A stretch of DNA of 64,000 nt from NCBI GenBank assembly GCA_014338405.1, contig JTDE01000139.1, positions 69,857-133,856 on the forward strand. Reading direction: 5' to 3'. Below are positions 1 to 12,570 of this stretch, one piece after another. Each line of letters starts with the position of its first letter. Position 1 is the stretch's first letter. A program made the position numbers and the translations under genes. Source of the DNA: Paragonimus skrjabini miyazakii (lineage: Eukaryota; Platyhelminthes; Trematoda; Plagiorchiida; Troglotrematidae). The notes below the pieces were generated by a model that was given only the letters and a program-made list of their open reading frames with translations, did not search any database and was not told the DNA's origin.

Positions 1-32
<32 letters not shown>

Positions 33-33
33 A
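1..33. repeat. (ATC)n microsatellite, SINE terminus
   Basis: About eleven perfect ATC units start the window and join directly to the SINE tail. On the minus strand this is the (GAT)n 3' end of the element. The plus-strand copy ends the same way at 24818-24836. Confidence 0.9.
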
Positions 34-767
34 ACAGCCATGAGCCTGACCAAAAGGTACTATGGCTCGGGCCGCCGCTCACCCCAACAGTGGAGTAGAA
101 TATCTTAGACGAAAACGTTACTAAGATGGTTGAGAAAAAGACGTCCTAGCTTCAAAGCTTACCTTTTTCCTAGTTAAGGCATTAGGTAAGGTGCTCATCT
201 TTGACTATGGAGGCTGTTGGGATTGAATGAGAATTGAGGTAAGCAAGCTCTGATCACACGGACTTATGTTTGCATTATTTTTATGTCAGTAGACATTCTC
301 GCTTATAGTTTGCCATTTGTTGAGACATATGATTCCGGCACAAGGTGTTGGATATCTAAGTTTTGAAATTTGTTGCTTATCCTGTGAAGTTCCTTTCACG
401 TCGTCCACGCATACAAGTTTTTTTGTGGTTGTAGGATTTATAATGAGATTGGCAACCAGCACAGCAGTATGTTTCCCGCAAACACCTGTAACAACTAATA
501 GGTTCAATGCCTGTGATCATATCAGATATAACCAACTGGGACAATCCTTCTGTCGGTGAAGTGGGTAGCATAATTTAAACGAATCATGCCTTTTGAGATC
601 TGGAATTTTCCGATTAGTGCTGATTTCGTGAACATTTGCCAGTATCGAACAACATTTCTGAATCAGTAGTGAAGGCTCGGGGATTTAGGTCATTTCAGAA
701 CTGAACGCCACCCACACGTGATCGCAGCCTTCGCATTCAGATAAACCTTTCGGCTAGCCCACTTCGA

Positions 768-826
768 AAGGAAGCACTAGACTCGAGTTTCGCTCTCATC
801 AGAGCTCATCAGTAGTGCATATCCTT
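768..826 (-). ncRNA. Type I hammerhead ribozyme, intact core (SINE copy 1)
   Basis: On the minus strand, positions 818-774 read as stem I 5' strand GCACTA, core CTGATGA, stem II GCTCT with loop GATG and AGAGC, core GAAA, a very short stem III (AC, loop TCGA, GT), cleavage residue C, and stem I 3' strand TAGTGC. Every helix is fully paired and the core matches the consensus. Beyond small bulges (TAT against T), stem I continues with AAGGA paired to TCCTT (826-768), giving the internal loop typical of natural hammerheads. Cleavage is predicted between 780 and 779. Both ends lie in stem I, so it is type I. The two-pair stem III suggests activity may need dimeric or co-transcriptional folding. 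Activity is inferred. Confidence 0.88.
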
Positions 827-837
827 GTCCGGACCGA

Positions 838-905
838 AGTTTGAATTTTGACCCTCGTGCATGTGAGACTAGCATGCTAACCACAACGCCAGCAACCTCA
901 CAACG
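838..905 (-). promoter_or_regulatory. tRNA-like Pol III promoter head of SINE copy 1
   Basis: On the minus strand this contains TGGTTAGCATG, a near-consensus box A, followed about 30 nt later by GGTCAAAATTC, a degenerate box B. It sits just 5' of the hammerhead, the same order as in the 24.55-kb copy. No tRNA fold is preserved, so this is a tRNA-derived SINE head and not a tRNA gene. Confidence 0.5.
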
Positions 906-1180
906 GGCAACCAAATCCAGACACTCGACCACAACCCTTTATGTATAGTGGTTACCTTACCCGATCATTTCGAAAGGACAACAAACAGAATCACCGTGTT
1001 TTGATTCGTATGGGAACCTGTTTTAATTGGATTGGTTTTCAATCACTGTGTGCGACGTTGGAGTTTGCGTTACACAATCGATTTATTTAAATAGGTCGGC
1101 CGCACCAATATTTCTGCTTCTATATATTGGTTTTGTTTGTTACAAATACCTTCCTTTCTATCATTGTTCAATTCCAACAG

Positions 1181-1519
1181 ACTTGACGTCCTACGATATT
1201 TCCGTTATACATCCATCGATACGAAACCTTGCCACTTCTACCCACAGCGAGGGATCGGACCTGATTGGTTCTCGGTCTCACGTATTCAAGACGACTTCTG
1301 TTCCACACGAGTGGAAAGCGCCCATGTTGAGAACCGCAAGTGCTAACGCATGCCCAAACGCATCGGATCCGCAAATATTTGTGACTGTTTCGGATAATGT
1401 TAAAGAATCAGATTCGCATTTTACAGCTCCTTATGGTGACGTTCCCGAACTGTTTGCTGAGGACTGCGAAGATGTGTTTGCGTCTGGCGGTCAAAAAAGC
1501 AACCTATTGGCTGTTAGTG
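1181..1519 (+). CDS. PKA regulatory subunit (RII-type), linker exon
   Basis: An internal exon of 339 nt (113 codons), entering and leaving in phase 1. The acceptor is a long pyrimidine tract ending in TTCCAACAG at 1180; the donor is G|GTAAGC at 1520. The frame is open well beyond both ends (1027-1632). The product is a Ser/Thr-rich, low-complexity stretch with an acidic patch near its end (VPELFAEDCEDVFASGG), where RII subunits have an acidic linker between the docking domain and the inhibitory site. It ends ...LLAVS plus one base, which joins the microexon at 3103. There is no direct homology motif; the assignment rests on phase, splice sites, position and composition. The docking/dimerisation domain is not here and should lie upstream of the window. 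Confidence 0.62.
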
Positions 1520-3102
1520 GTAAGCATACATATGTGAACCGTTTGATCGATCAACCTACATCTATTGCTAACATGCGGTTAGCTAATAAAAAAGATGGAA
1601 TGTTATGCAATTGTTTTCACCCGCGTTTGTAATCAATTCGATGAAAATCAATTTGTGAGCACCGCTTGATGACGACGTAACAGTTTGGAGACACACTTTC
1701 AACCCAACGCTCTACTCCTGTTTTCCTACTTGTTTCGACTTAAAAGGGATTCCAACCCGAAAGCTTCTTTCTGTAGCCCCAACTTTTACGCACAGCATTG
1801 GTTTAATAATGTAATCCATCTCGTGAAACCCCCAAGTGGAGTCAACTCGATCCGGATAATCTGTTGTGATCCATTTCCATTCGAAATTTGTGAGATATTA
1901 TTAACTAATGCATCAGCCGTGAGGCTCTATTGAAAGTATGTAACTCTAGAAGCTCCTCTGTAATATGAGTTCTGAACTATCTTTTTTGATCTGAGCCCTA
2001 AAAGCAAAACGTTGTCCGAAACATTTTTACTGTTCATCGTTACTACAGGCCGTTATTAACCATATTCGCAGACTGGAGTAATGTGGCCGACATTAAGAAA
2101 TTTTAGGTTATTTTACAAAAACTTATAATGTGACTTACAATTCTTATCGTTTTGTAAATTGTTGTCAAGCTAACGCTGAAATACAGTTTCACAGACGTAC
2201 CGGTGACTGAAGTTTTTTCAATGACAAAAGCGAACCATTTATTACGTATCTGTCTTCAAGGAATTTGCGTTGCATGTCTGAATTCAAACGACTATCATAA
2301 AAATACCGTGTTTTGCATGTTAGACAAGTAGACAGAGTCCACTCTACGTAACCAATCTATTGCAATTTTCGTATTCTTTAAGGATGATTGACTGAACTGA
2401 CCAGACTCTGTCTGCTGTCATTTTCAGCTACATAACTTAGTCGGTGCTTATATGCGAGAACGCAGACATTAGTGCAGTCGATAGGAATGGTCCGATTGTG
2501 TGAACCTTATGAAGAGTTATGGAAGTTTACTGTTTGTCACGTATTGCCTTTGTTGTTTCCAGGAGTGAACTCATTAAGTTGTCTGGTATAATCATTCTGT
2601 GCATACGTCTCTCGAAGGTCTTACAATTACACCAAGTGTCTGCTATCCTCTTTAAGACTTGACATGAACGTAACTTTTTACATATTTTTAAGTTGCCTAC
2701 TTTCTATAAATAAATACAAACATTGATCTATCATCAGATAATATACACCAAACGATTATGCATAGATAAGTATATTTCATAGTTGACCATAGGGAGGATC
2801 ATTGTTGCCCTTGCTTAAAATACACATTTAAGATTTTATGCCAAGAGATAAGCTACAATGATAAAAACAGTGCCGTCTGTCACAAACTTGGTTACAGACT
2901 CTGTGTCCACCCACATCGTCTGAATGGGCAGCCTAGTAACTATGTCTAGTGTATAGCGTAATGACACACTTTCGAAACTGAACTGACTGAGAAATGACAA
3001 TGTCGTTGATAACATTCTCTTAGGATTTCTCACTACGGTATATCTTGAAAATTATATTACCATGTATTGAGTCACTTTATTTTGTTTATGGTGTTTCAAC
3101 AG
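1520..3102 (+). other. PKA-R intron (1.6 kb)
   Basis: This intron runs from GTAAGC to TTTCAACAG and is phase 1. It is AT-rich and I see no repeat or gene in it. The open frame past the donor (to 1632) is a read-through. Confidence 0.6.
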
Positions 3103-3138
3103 CCTCATGTACACTGTCCAACAGTCGAAGACAAAGCG
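3103..3138 (+). CDS. PKA regulatory subunit, 36-nt microexon with RRQS inhibitory site
   Basis: This exon is 36 nt and symmetric (phase 1 to 1). The acceptor is TTTATGGTGTTTCAACAG and the donor is GCG|GTAAGT, a perfect donor. With the base left from exon 1181-1519 it reads A-SCTLSNSRRQS and its last G joins TC at 26104 to give V, so the junction reads SRRQSVAAESYDPE. This aligns with the RII signature RRxSVxAExYxPx. The two arginines and the phosphorylatable serine are the inhibitor sequence that occupies the catalytic subunit's active site; serine at that position marks the RII class, while RI has Ala or Gly. All of R-R-Q-S is encoded in these 36 nt. The exon is too short to appear as an ORF and was found from splice signals plus the motif. 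Confidence 0.85.
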
Positions 3139-6100
3139 GTAAGTACTTTCTTGTTATGCATGCTTACATTTGGTAATCCAGTTATCGCTGAATTGACGTT
3201 TTTGCTAAATAATATTATGCTTTTTATTCATACCGAATACATTTTAAAGTACCATTGTTTCACTGCTTTTTTGGTGGGATCGATTAAAATCCGGCGAATC
3301 GATTTACTCCTGTACATATCGAAAGTTATTCACACGTGTTTTGTAATGAAAAATATCGGACGGTTTATACACTGCTTTAATGATGGATAATTTTGGAGCT
3401 TAGAATCACTGAGATCCACATGGAACTGTCAACAATCACACTACTATCAAAAGTGAACTGCCATAGTTTGTTAACGAATAGGAGATGGAATGGTATTTTG
3501 TTTTTAAAACCAATGATTCTAAACTTAACCAAGCAACTATAAATAATCTATACTGTCGGCTGCTGACAGTATGATCCATTTTTCAATTCATGTTGATCAA
3601 AAACATATTCCAACTAACAAAATCACTTCTGACTCGTTGACCTGAATTTCGAAATGAACTACTGTGGACAAATTATTATTATCGTGTCAGCTTTCCGCCA
3701 TTGATTTTACTCAATCCAAGAAATTCCTAAACTATTCCCAACTGGGTCACAAGTAAACTTGCTTGCCAGTTATAATTTGAATTATATTATCTATAGGTCA
3801 GCAAGAACATAGAGGTCATCTGGTCTGTGTTAATTTTTGTCACTAATGCATCAACTACATTTCGCTAACAAAACCTCCAAACATGGAATCCTATTCAGTT
3901 ACTACAGCAGTATCATCCTGAGACATTGTTTTTACTACCAATGTCTACCTCCTACGATTAGCCGACTGTGAAATATAATATGGACTTAAACGTGAATCTA
4001 AAATATAACGGAAACTAGTGTCAACCGATTCCTAGTGACCAATGAAAAAGACCAAATTTACAGGTAGTCTGCTTTGAAATGTAAGAATTACTGTGCAGTT
4101 GCCCGTGGAATGCAAGTGATCTAGCCCAGTCACACAATGTAGATTTGTGAGCGTGATTACGAATATACCTTTAGGTAAAGTTGTATCATTCTTAACAAGA
4201 TAAGCTGGTACAAGTATTATCTGATTACTGGTCAACGTTTAACGGAAGCACACGATCCGCTTTGCCAGTCACTAGGTACGTGCAGAAGATCACACATCCA
4301 TCGCAAGTTTTTCTCAATCACCTTTTTTAATTAGAAACGTACCACTTATGTCAGGTTGCCATCAGGGTCTTGGAAGAGACTGAGTTTCTACGCACTTCTA
4401 GCAAGCGTCCTTGACATAAGCTCTGTTCTCTATACCTCACTGTTCTTGAGCTTGTGTATTTTGCTGTTTTACCACTCCAGTCTTTATTAATTCGTGAACC
4501 AGTGAACTAGAAAATAGGCCTGGGCCTGGTGCACTACAAATTGTGTTACCAATTTTAGTCAGACTGAGGGTCATGATGTTCTATGATGACTTTATATTGG
4601 TTCACTTGTTTTTTGTTGTGCATCTAACTTAGCCTGTGAGTTAAGTTATTGTACAGATTCAAGTGAGTTTTATGACGGAAAACGATATCATCTCAATCAC
4701 TGGCATCTGTTGCCGAAAATATAATGATCCAGATATCCGTTTACGCTAGAAACAACTCCAGTCCACCTTCAAGGTCACATGAACATGGAAGCCAGTAAAT
4801 CCCGTCTTTTCTCAAAGATGATATATCCACTTGCACTTCTGTTGTGTGGAGAGCTGAAATACCAAACAGTACTTATGGACTTATCAAACCAAAGTTGATT
4901 TTTGGTAGAAAAGACTTTCTGTAGGTTTATTTCCTTTCTTTTTCCTCCTTGCTGTCTACTGGATGATAGTGCAGCAAACTAATGATTTACTAGAAATGTA
5001 CCAGTTGCTGACATAAATGACATTTATGTTCAGGTTTTACTTCTGGGGAGTAAATCGGCCAAAAGAAGCTATCGAGCTGAAACTGCTTAGGAAAGTATGC
5101 GAATGCAACCACATAAAAATGGAAGGGAATGATTTGTAACCATGGTTAGAAACCCAAGATTGTCGTATCAAGTGAACGGCAAGCGCAGTTCTGCCCACAA
5201 CAGACAATAGCAATGATTTATGAAAATAGGAGAAAGTTGAAGGCAATGGCTGTTTGTTGTCATCAAGCCTTCTCAGTGTGAACTTCAAGTCCACGTTTGA
5301 ATTGGTTAAATGGTGATGCTGTCAATTAACACTCTGGGAAAGTGTTCTAAGTTAGGCATACTTGGACGTGAACTTAGTGTTGCCTACAAGCCAACTGACT
5401 CTTTTATAGTTTAAGTTTCAGTTAGCTACCCCTGGGGGTATGATGTATGCTAAACACAGTTATACTTTGCAGTTAATGATGGTGTTGGTGGTGATCGTGG
5501 TGATGAACCAGCTTTTAGGCAGACAAAAGGTCATCACTAGTATGCTAACAAAGAGGGGAAATGATCCAAATTAAGCGATCAGTTCGGGTATGAAAACGAA
5601 TTAATTCTGTTAACCAGTTTTGTCGCTATAGCCTTTCAGTAAGATGGAGATCTGTCACAATTTATGATCTAAAAATTTGACTATCTTTATCAAGTTGTAA
5701 GCGCATCAATGAGTTGTGTACCATGGATAGGCTTTCAGAACAATCTCTTCTTGTAAGTAACCTAGACACATAATCTTATTGGCTGCTGAAGTGCAGTTGG
5801 AGAAAAGAGAGTTCGGTTGAGACCATTTCTTCCAGGTCCCTTCAGCGCACTATGAACACCGACATGTCATCTACTATATAACGTTAGACATAGCTATTAT
5901 CAAGGATCTTGTGTTGCAACATGTCCAAGCCTCACTGTGGCTTCGCACTTTCCGTATTTCGTTCCCCTATGACCCGCGTGTTTGTGTCACCACTGCCACT
6001 AAAGAGCAAAGTGTTAATAAGTTGCCGGATTGAAAATCTCAACTGCATGACCAATAAGGGTTTCTGTGACACAGTTCCAAGAAATACCGCTATCAGTGCA

Positions 6101-6215
6101 ATGTCTCTGTCAGAACAGGTATAAACATTTATCTTGAAGTGACAGGTTTCCGGTCCCATAAGTTTAATAAACAGCTAGAAAAATTATGACTATTCATGGT
6201 TGTGTGTGGGCTGAG

Positions 6216-6495
6216 ATACTGTCAGGGCACCCACACCTAAACAGGAGAACGATTAGTGTTCTCAATCAAAGCCTCTGGCTCATAAACCTATACCGCAAGG
6301 CAGCGGATGTGTGGCAGTGTACCAGAACTGATATGTTTTCCGGAAGAAGATGCCAGTCTTCTTCCAACCCCCAACCTGGAGGACCAGAGGACTGGTTTGT
6401 CAGACCTCTATCTATTGGCCTGCCAGGCATGAGTGACTCTATCGGTGTGGTGGCCACACCGTCCAGTTTAGCCCAATAGGTCCTCAAGATGCGGC
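6216..6495. repeat. GC-richer block of unknown origin
   Basis: The segment is clearly richer in G+C than its flanks and is open in both directions (+6186-6479 and -6266-6487). It contains a short inverted motif, GTGTGGTGGCCACACC. It has no recognisable protein or partner elsewhere in the window, and is probably a repeat remnant. Confidence 0.25.
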
Positions 6496-9400
6496 TTTCC
6501 TGTAATTTATCATTCGATCCTTCCAGCTTTGCAACCCTTCATACAATTATACTTTTCTAGCAAATGATGCATTTGTAAACAGCAGGAAAGTAACTAGGAA
6601 TGGTTGTTTCTTTGGTGGCTAACAACGCACTTTCTCGTAGAACAGGTTATATTCAGGAATTCGTAATGGATAGGTCTATTCATTTTACTTAGTCACTGCG
6701 CCTTTTGGTGGTCGGACGCTGTCTCACAATTACAACCGTGAACCCAGTAGATAGCTTTCTTTGAGTTTACTTGACAAAAGAAAATTCCCAGTTTTGTTTG
6801 CTTTCAAATGCACGCAACTCAGAAATTATGTTTACTCATTCCCGGGTAATACTTATGTAAAGTAGATGTAATCTGAACAAAGACAGTTTATTTCAAGCTT
6901 TGTGTAAACGAGTGAACAAGCGGTCGATTTGTTTGAAAACTCGCGCTAACTGTTTGTTAAAGTTTTATTGTTAATCTAAATACCCAATAGACGATTAAAG
7001 TGTGGGGATGTTTACAGTACTCAGCTGATTAGTTGTTTTCATGGTTTCGATACACGTTTTTGATGCTTCTACAAACTTTTGGCTTTCACATATGATCACA
7101 CGTATGTGTACATCACTGTCTGCATTCTATTGTTTCCTTCGTCCGCTGAATTACGGTTTTATAACCATTTTCATTATAATCACATCTGCAGTGATGTGTA
7201 ATTGGTTGATTGATTGTAATTGGGAAGTGTGTGGGAACCTCATTCTGAACAAGTCTTTCGCCGCATACTATTCCATCAATTTATCTGGTGTTCGTTTTCA
7301 AAAGTGTAAATGTGAGCTTTAATGGTTGTCGAAAAGACAGATGAAAATGCTGATCGTTTGCATGAAACAAAAATGATCAGTATTCGAAAAATGAATTTTT
7401 CCAGAAGTATCTATTTACATTGATAGTATTGCCCTGGGGCACTGATATGTGTCTTCTTTTCCAAGTCTGGCTCAGTCTGCTTCAGGTTCGTTTGTTCATG
7501 CCCTAATTACGTTTTATCACAGACAATTAACTTATGATTGCAAACAGGCTGTTTCTCATAGGGATAATAATTAATTTGAAACCGTGAATTCTGAATGATC
7601 TCCGGATTTAAATTAATCGATAATAGCAAGTCGGTTCTTTATCCGTAACTGTTTCATTTTGACCTAAACTGACAATGCATTATATCTGTCTATAATTAAG
7701 AACATCGCACAAGAGCATCTTTTATTTGTCCTCTAGTTTATTTCCAGCTGTAAACTGATTTGACGAACTATTCTTCGGATCCATTGTTTTATTGCATTTT
7801 GCTGGTTTTCCTCAAACACTTAGTTTTGCTTAGTACGATTAAGTGGAACACTGAATTCTGATTGAACCTTCTACTTACTTTCAGATAAATGACCACTACT
7901 ACGTTTCTTTAGGGTTACATTTTCTCATCGGTTAGGTAGAAATCCACTGACCGTTTTTGTGTTTTGTGGTCTACAGCGATAATTTCCTATTGTGAAAGAA
8001 GTGACTGATAGAAGAATTTATAAGTAATTTTATAGTAATCACCTTTGTGCAAACTCCGGTAAACATGACCTTCACTTTTATTGACTACCATCTGGACCAC
8101 CATCATGTTTGAATTAGTCATTGTAAGTTCGATTCTCCTGCATTTGTAACGGCAATGAGACCTGATAGGATCGATCAGGTGGTCGGTGTCGGTGTCGGTG
8201 GTCGTTGTTCACACTGGTTGATACTGTCAAACGGTTACTAGTTTGATAATGATGGGAGTGCTTGCTTCTGGAATAAATACTTTATAATCATACAAATAAA
8301 ATCTGTAAAACTTATCACTGCCTGTATGCAGTCTGTTTTTTATTTGACATGCATCATTCGAGGACCACGCTAAGTTAGCTGATGGAGAGTAGATCACCAG
8401 TGTATGGCCTGACGACGTCATTTCTACGGAAAGGTTTCAAAACTCTGTTGAAATATTTCTTCAAATGACCGTTACTTTTCCATCGATACATGAGTATGAT
8501 CTTTTACGGATATGCCATAAAATTTAATCTGGAAGTTGCATACGTTTTATGTCTAGATGTCAAACGTTGCCTATTATAGCTATAAGCTTAGTGCTGCACA
8601 ACATGGGACAAGCAAACAGAGAAGCAAAAACGATCGAATGTAACGATGGGATCTGGGTCGCTTGAAGTAGGCATAAACGAATGTGGTTCATTGCTTTTTT
8701 TGACAGCATTTCCCATCACAGATGTTGCGAATATTTCTATCACAACCTAGGAAAAGTACGTTGTATAAACAGAAAGGTCTTCAGCGTCAGTTGTTGGTTG
8801 CTTCATAGGCTAGTTATTTCCGGTCAGCTTACGATCTTTTCAGTTGACCTCGGTTTTTACAAACGGTATGGTGTCAGGCACTGATGTTTTGCTAAAGTAA
8901 ACGTCTCTGTGGGATGATACTAAGTCCAGGAGTATTTACAATACAATTGTCTAATGTATATCGTGAGAGAGTCTTGGTGGTCAAGTGTTATTTACGAATA
9001 AGCTTGCGCAGTCTAAGACTGTCAAAATTTGCCGGTACTCCGAGAAAAAAAGAAAAGAACGAACACAAAGACCATGAACAGGACTATGGTCACAACCGGT
9101 ACGCACGATGTCATAGTGAACAGCGAACAACAAGAGCACAAGTATGTGATCACAGCTGTCGGAGCTCAGAACCTCTTAACAAGTGAAAAAAGACGATCCT
9201 TAAATAACTTTGTTTGCTGCGCAGCCCTTGAAACAAGGGTATAAAGCCACTGTATTTATTGGCTGTGAGTGGCCTTGGGGTTAAGTTACATAATGAGCCA
9301 ATCATATGCAGACGGCACATAAAAATTTCACAAAAAAATTTAAACCTTCAAATCGCCACAAATAAAATATTTAATTTTCCTGATAAGCGGAGCAAATGTT

Positions 9401-11524
9401 TTATAGAAAATGTCTTTTCCTAACTTAAGATCAGCGAGGATTCTCTTGTTGAATTTGTACGCTTAAAAACCATTTAGCTGATTAAACGTACACTCTTATC
9501 GATAGGCTCATCTTTTCGTTGTTACAGACTGTACTGGATGAGCAGTTTTGTGGTTGCTTTTGAAATGTTACTGTTGACCACTTCATTTACACCTTTGAAT
9601 AAATGACTGCAACCTATCAGGTAAACCAAGATATCAGCTGTCTGGAGACGCGTCGATCATTAACTTCGAGCTTTTCTGGTAGATATTAGGATTAATCCTA
9701 AAGGATGGATACCACAAATCTGTCAGGTTGTTTTTAAACGGCCAGTTAGTCATCACTTGATAAAGCGATGAAGCAGAAGATTCGAACTATTTATACTTTG
9801 CTCTATCCTATAATGTTTTTCCCTGTATTTTCCTCTTGATGAATTTAGCCATGTTGATCCGCTAGTCTGATTGATGTAAATTTTTCAATTAACAAGATGA
9901 TTGCGATTTTGAACCAGTTTGGTGAAAGAGATCTATATTCAGCTAGTTCTGGTCAGTGCATAATTAATTTTTCTAAACCATATAGTATGCGATAGAATGT
10001 TTTGTTAAAGTAGCTGTAGGAGAAACAGAACGGAACACTCAAGCTACGGAGAAATGATCTACCTAACCAACTGTTTTGCTATCGGGTTCAGCCTTCTGTG
10101 CTGTTTGTTTCAAATCAACTCTATTCCTACTTTGAGATATTCTGGTCTGCGCAGATTTGATAGGTAGGTAAATTTAATGGATGTGAAATTAAATCATGCA
10201 GTACCGATGAGGAACTGGCTCAGATCTCAAGGTTAACTGTGGTTTTCAGATGACTGTTCAGATGGTTGTACGTTACATGATGCTCATTATGCATTTGACA
10301 TTTCTAAACGGTCTAATTATGAATAACTTGGTTTGTGGCTGAACTGAAACCGGGGATACAAAAAGCATGTTTAAATTTAGCAAAAACTCTACAATTTGAT
10401 TTACTTGGCTTTGCTCCTGGTGGTGTTTCTCGATTCCGGCTTTTGTTTCAATGAAACTGGTAGTATAAAATTGCTATGTCAATATACGTTAATATTTATT
10501 TACTCACTTTTACTGTAAATCGCTTCAGTTTCTGCCAATCAGAAATTACTTGCCTAATAGTCCGCTTCCATTAGTAGTCACTCATTTTGATTAGAGGGAA
10601 ACTGAATTTCAGGTAGGATTGTTCACTCTTCGTTTTCTCTTAAAATCTATATCTTGAATTGTTTTTCATTTGAAATGTCTTGGGTGTGCACCGGAGTGTT
10701 TTAACTTTACCAGTGATGATGGTGACTTACTATAGATTGTCATTTTGTTAAATTGACTTGCAAATAATTATCCTATAAGCTGCAGTAGTGTACTACCAAT
10801 TTCTATCAAGAATCACGTCATAAGAATTCCAGGTTGTTATTTGAATGTCATTCGTCGAAAATTGTTTCTCATTTTTGAGCTTCGTATTGTAGTTTCCGAC
10901 TTCTGTCTACATTCCACTCTTTTACACACCACGGAATGATATGGATTTATTTTGTGTTCATACTTCCGTTGTGTATATTGGTCCTCTGACTAGACAGTTC
11001 TATAGTATAAGTTATTGATTTAAGTGTTCTTCAAAGGCTGCTACAATACTTGTCTATGTTCCGCTTTGTAACGATCTGCTTGCATTACGCACGCACGCTT
11101 TCCGTTCACAAATCTGTCAGATGCGAATGTCGCCTGTTTTTATTGTCATCTGTTAGTGTGATGATACAATCATATTATGTAGCAATCCTCTTCCATTGTT
11201 TTTTTCTCGAAATTCTGATTTCACGGCCTACAAGTGAGTAAACAAACCTAAACAGCAAGCATTGTCGGTACATTATAATAATTACGGGACATTATGTTAT
11301 TTAGTGATTTGAGGTAACATCATAACACGAGTGGAAAACAGAGCTTCTTGCAGAGGTTTCTTTTGTTCCTCAATCGCATATCCATGAAACCACCAACCAT
11401 ATGAAGTGCGCGTCACTAAATGTATGAGTTGCATATGCTTTTGGTCATCGTAGGCAACGAACAATTATAAGCCAACAACGTTCTCACTGATAAATATTTA
11501 CTGATAGTTCATAATTTTCAGATT

Positions 11525-11838
11525 GTTACAGTTATAAAGCAAAATAAAACTAAAAACGGTTACGTGCTAAACTTGGTACTGGTCCAATATTCATACCATC
11601 TCAATTTTGTGTTTGTGGACGACGATTGGGTGTTAACTGTTTGCATATCGATCGGGCGAGTCAGCTAATGACCAAGGCAATTGAAGCGATTGAACAAAGT
11701 TTTTCTGCCCACACAAGGTTGGATTACGTAATGGAATGGCATTGGTCTCGGTAGTGGTCAACATTCGTTGACGAACGAGTTTTGACCTGTTCGGTGGAAC
11801 CCTGTGGATAACAGTGAACGATCGATCTACGTTGACCT
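11525..11838 (-). repeat. Left inverted arm of Penelope-like element
   Basis: This is the reverse complement of 12738-13051, nearly identical over 314 nt. Read on the minus strand it carries the 3' end of the Penelope coding region, ending in the family's closing LQLPW-type motif, plus 3' UTR. It stops exactly where the plus-strand reverse transcriptase begins. Confidence 0.85.
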
Positions 11839-12370
11839 CAGCACCTACAGACAAATTGATAGAATGGCAATGGGGTCCCCATTAGGACCACTACTAGCAG
11901 ATATTTTTCTGGACAAGTTAGAATGGACGGTGCTGAGCACTGTTATAAATCAAATGGTTTTCTACATGCGTTATGTTGATGATATATTCGCTATCACAGA
12001 TTCATCGGCCAACATAGCTGATATTTTAAAGCACTTCAACTGCGCATATCCACTGATAAGTTTCACTTCAAAATTGGAGTCAGAAGGGTCTTTCCATTTC
12101 CTGGAAGTCTCTTTGAGTAAAAGGACTGACGGGAGTTTGAAACGTTCCGTTTATCTGAAGACTTCTTTGTCGTGCCAGTACAGTAACTTTTATAGATTTA
12201 TGCACTTGAAATATAAACGAAACCTAGTCATATGTTTGGCGGACAGAGCCAGAAAAATCTGCTTAGCAGGTGCTTTGGAACAGGATTTACAGTTTGTGAC
12301 CCATATTCAACAAGAGGATGGCTTCCCCGACAATTTTGTGACCAAACATATGAAAACATTTGAAGCTTAA
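11839..12370 (+). pseudogene. Penelope-like reverse transcriptase (C-terminal part)
   Basis: An open stretch of about 177 codons with Penelope-type RT motifs: MAMGSPLGPLLADIF (from about 11864), the catalytic RYVDDIFAI box (YVDD at 11972-11983), then SFHFLEVSLSKRTDGSLKRSVYLKT-like and LKYKRNL motifs. YVDD and the G-S-P-L-G loop mark the Penelope/telomerase-like RT lineage rather than LINE RTs (YADD). The N-terminal fingers are missing because the copy is truncated at the inverted arm. It is dead: no start, and stops downstream. Confidence 0.88.
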
Positions 12371-12570
12371 GTTAAGATTCATGAAGTTGAAAAGAAGCCC
12401 ATGTTCATACGACTGTCATACAAAGGAGATACGTTGGCTGAATCACTGACCCGTCGACTTACTAGTTGGCTTAAGTGAACGTTTAACGCAGCCAGACTGA
12501 TTATCTCATTCACTAGTTCACCGCTGATTGCTCTAAATCTGAAGGATAAAGTGCCGGTCCACAACACATC

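Larger units (their letters stand above)
1..1020 (-). mobile_element. Hammerhead-bearing SINE-like element, copy 1 (long form)
   Basis: Read on the minus strand, this has a tRNA-like head (about 905-838), a hammerhead ribozyme (826-768), a body (767 to about 640), a conserved tail (about 125-32) and an (ATC)n/(GAT)n terminus at 33-1. The tail matches 24735-24836, the body matches 24293-24425, and the head matches 24545-24612. About 500 nt between body and tail has no counterpart in the 24.5-kb copy; it is either an insertion here or a deletion there. Box A is good (TGGTTAGCATG); box B is degenerate (GGTCAAAATTC). The 5' limit is uncertain. It lies in the PKA-R intron upstream of exon 1181-1519, in antisense. 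Confidence 0.7.

Noticed and set aside
3067..3390. 107-codon open frame overlapping the microexon
   Set aside because: It is in a different frame from RRQS and is hydrophobic chance sequence; splice phase selects the RRQS frame.
8160..8215. GGTGTCGGTGTCGGTGGTCG tract and nearby box B-like AGTTCGATTCTC
   Set aside because: Too short for a repeat class and no tRNA fold or SINE partner found.
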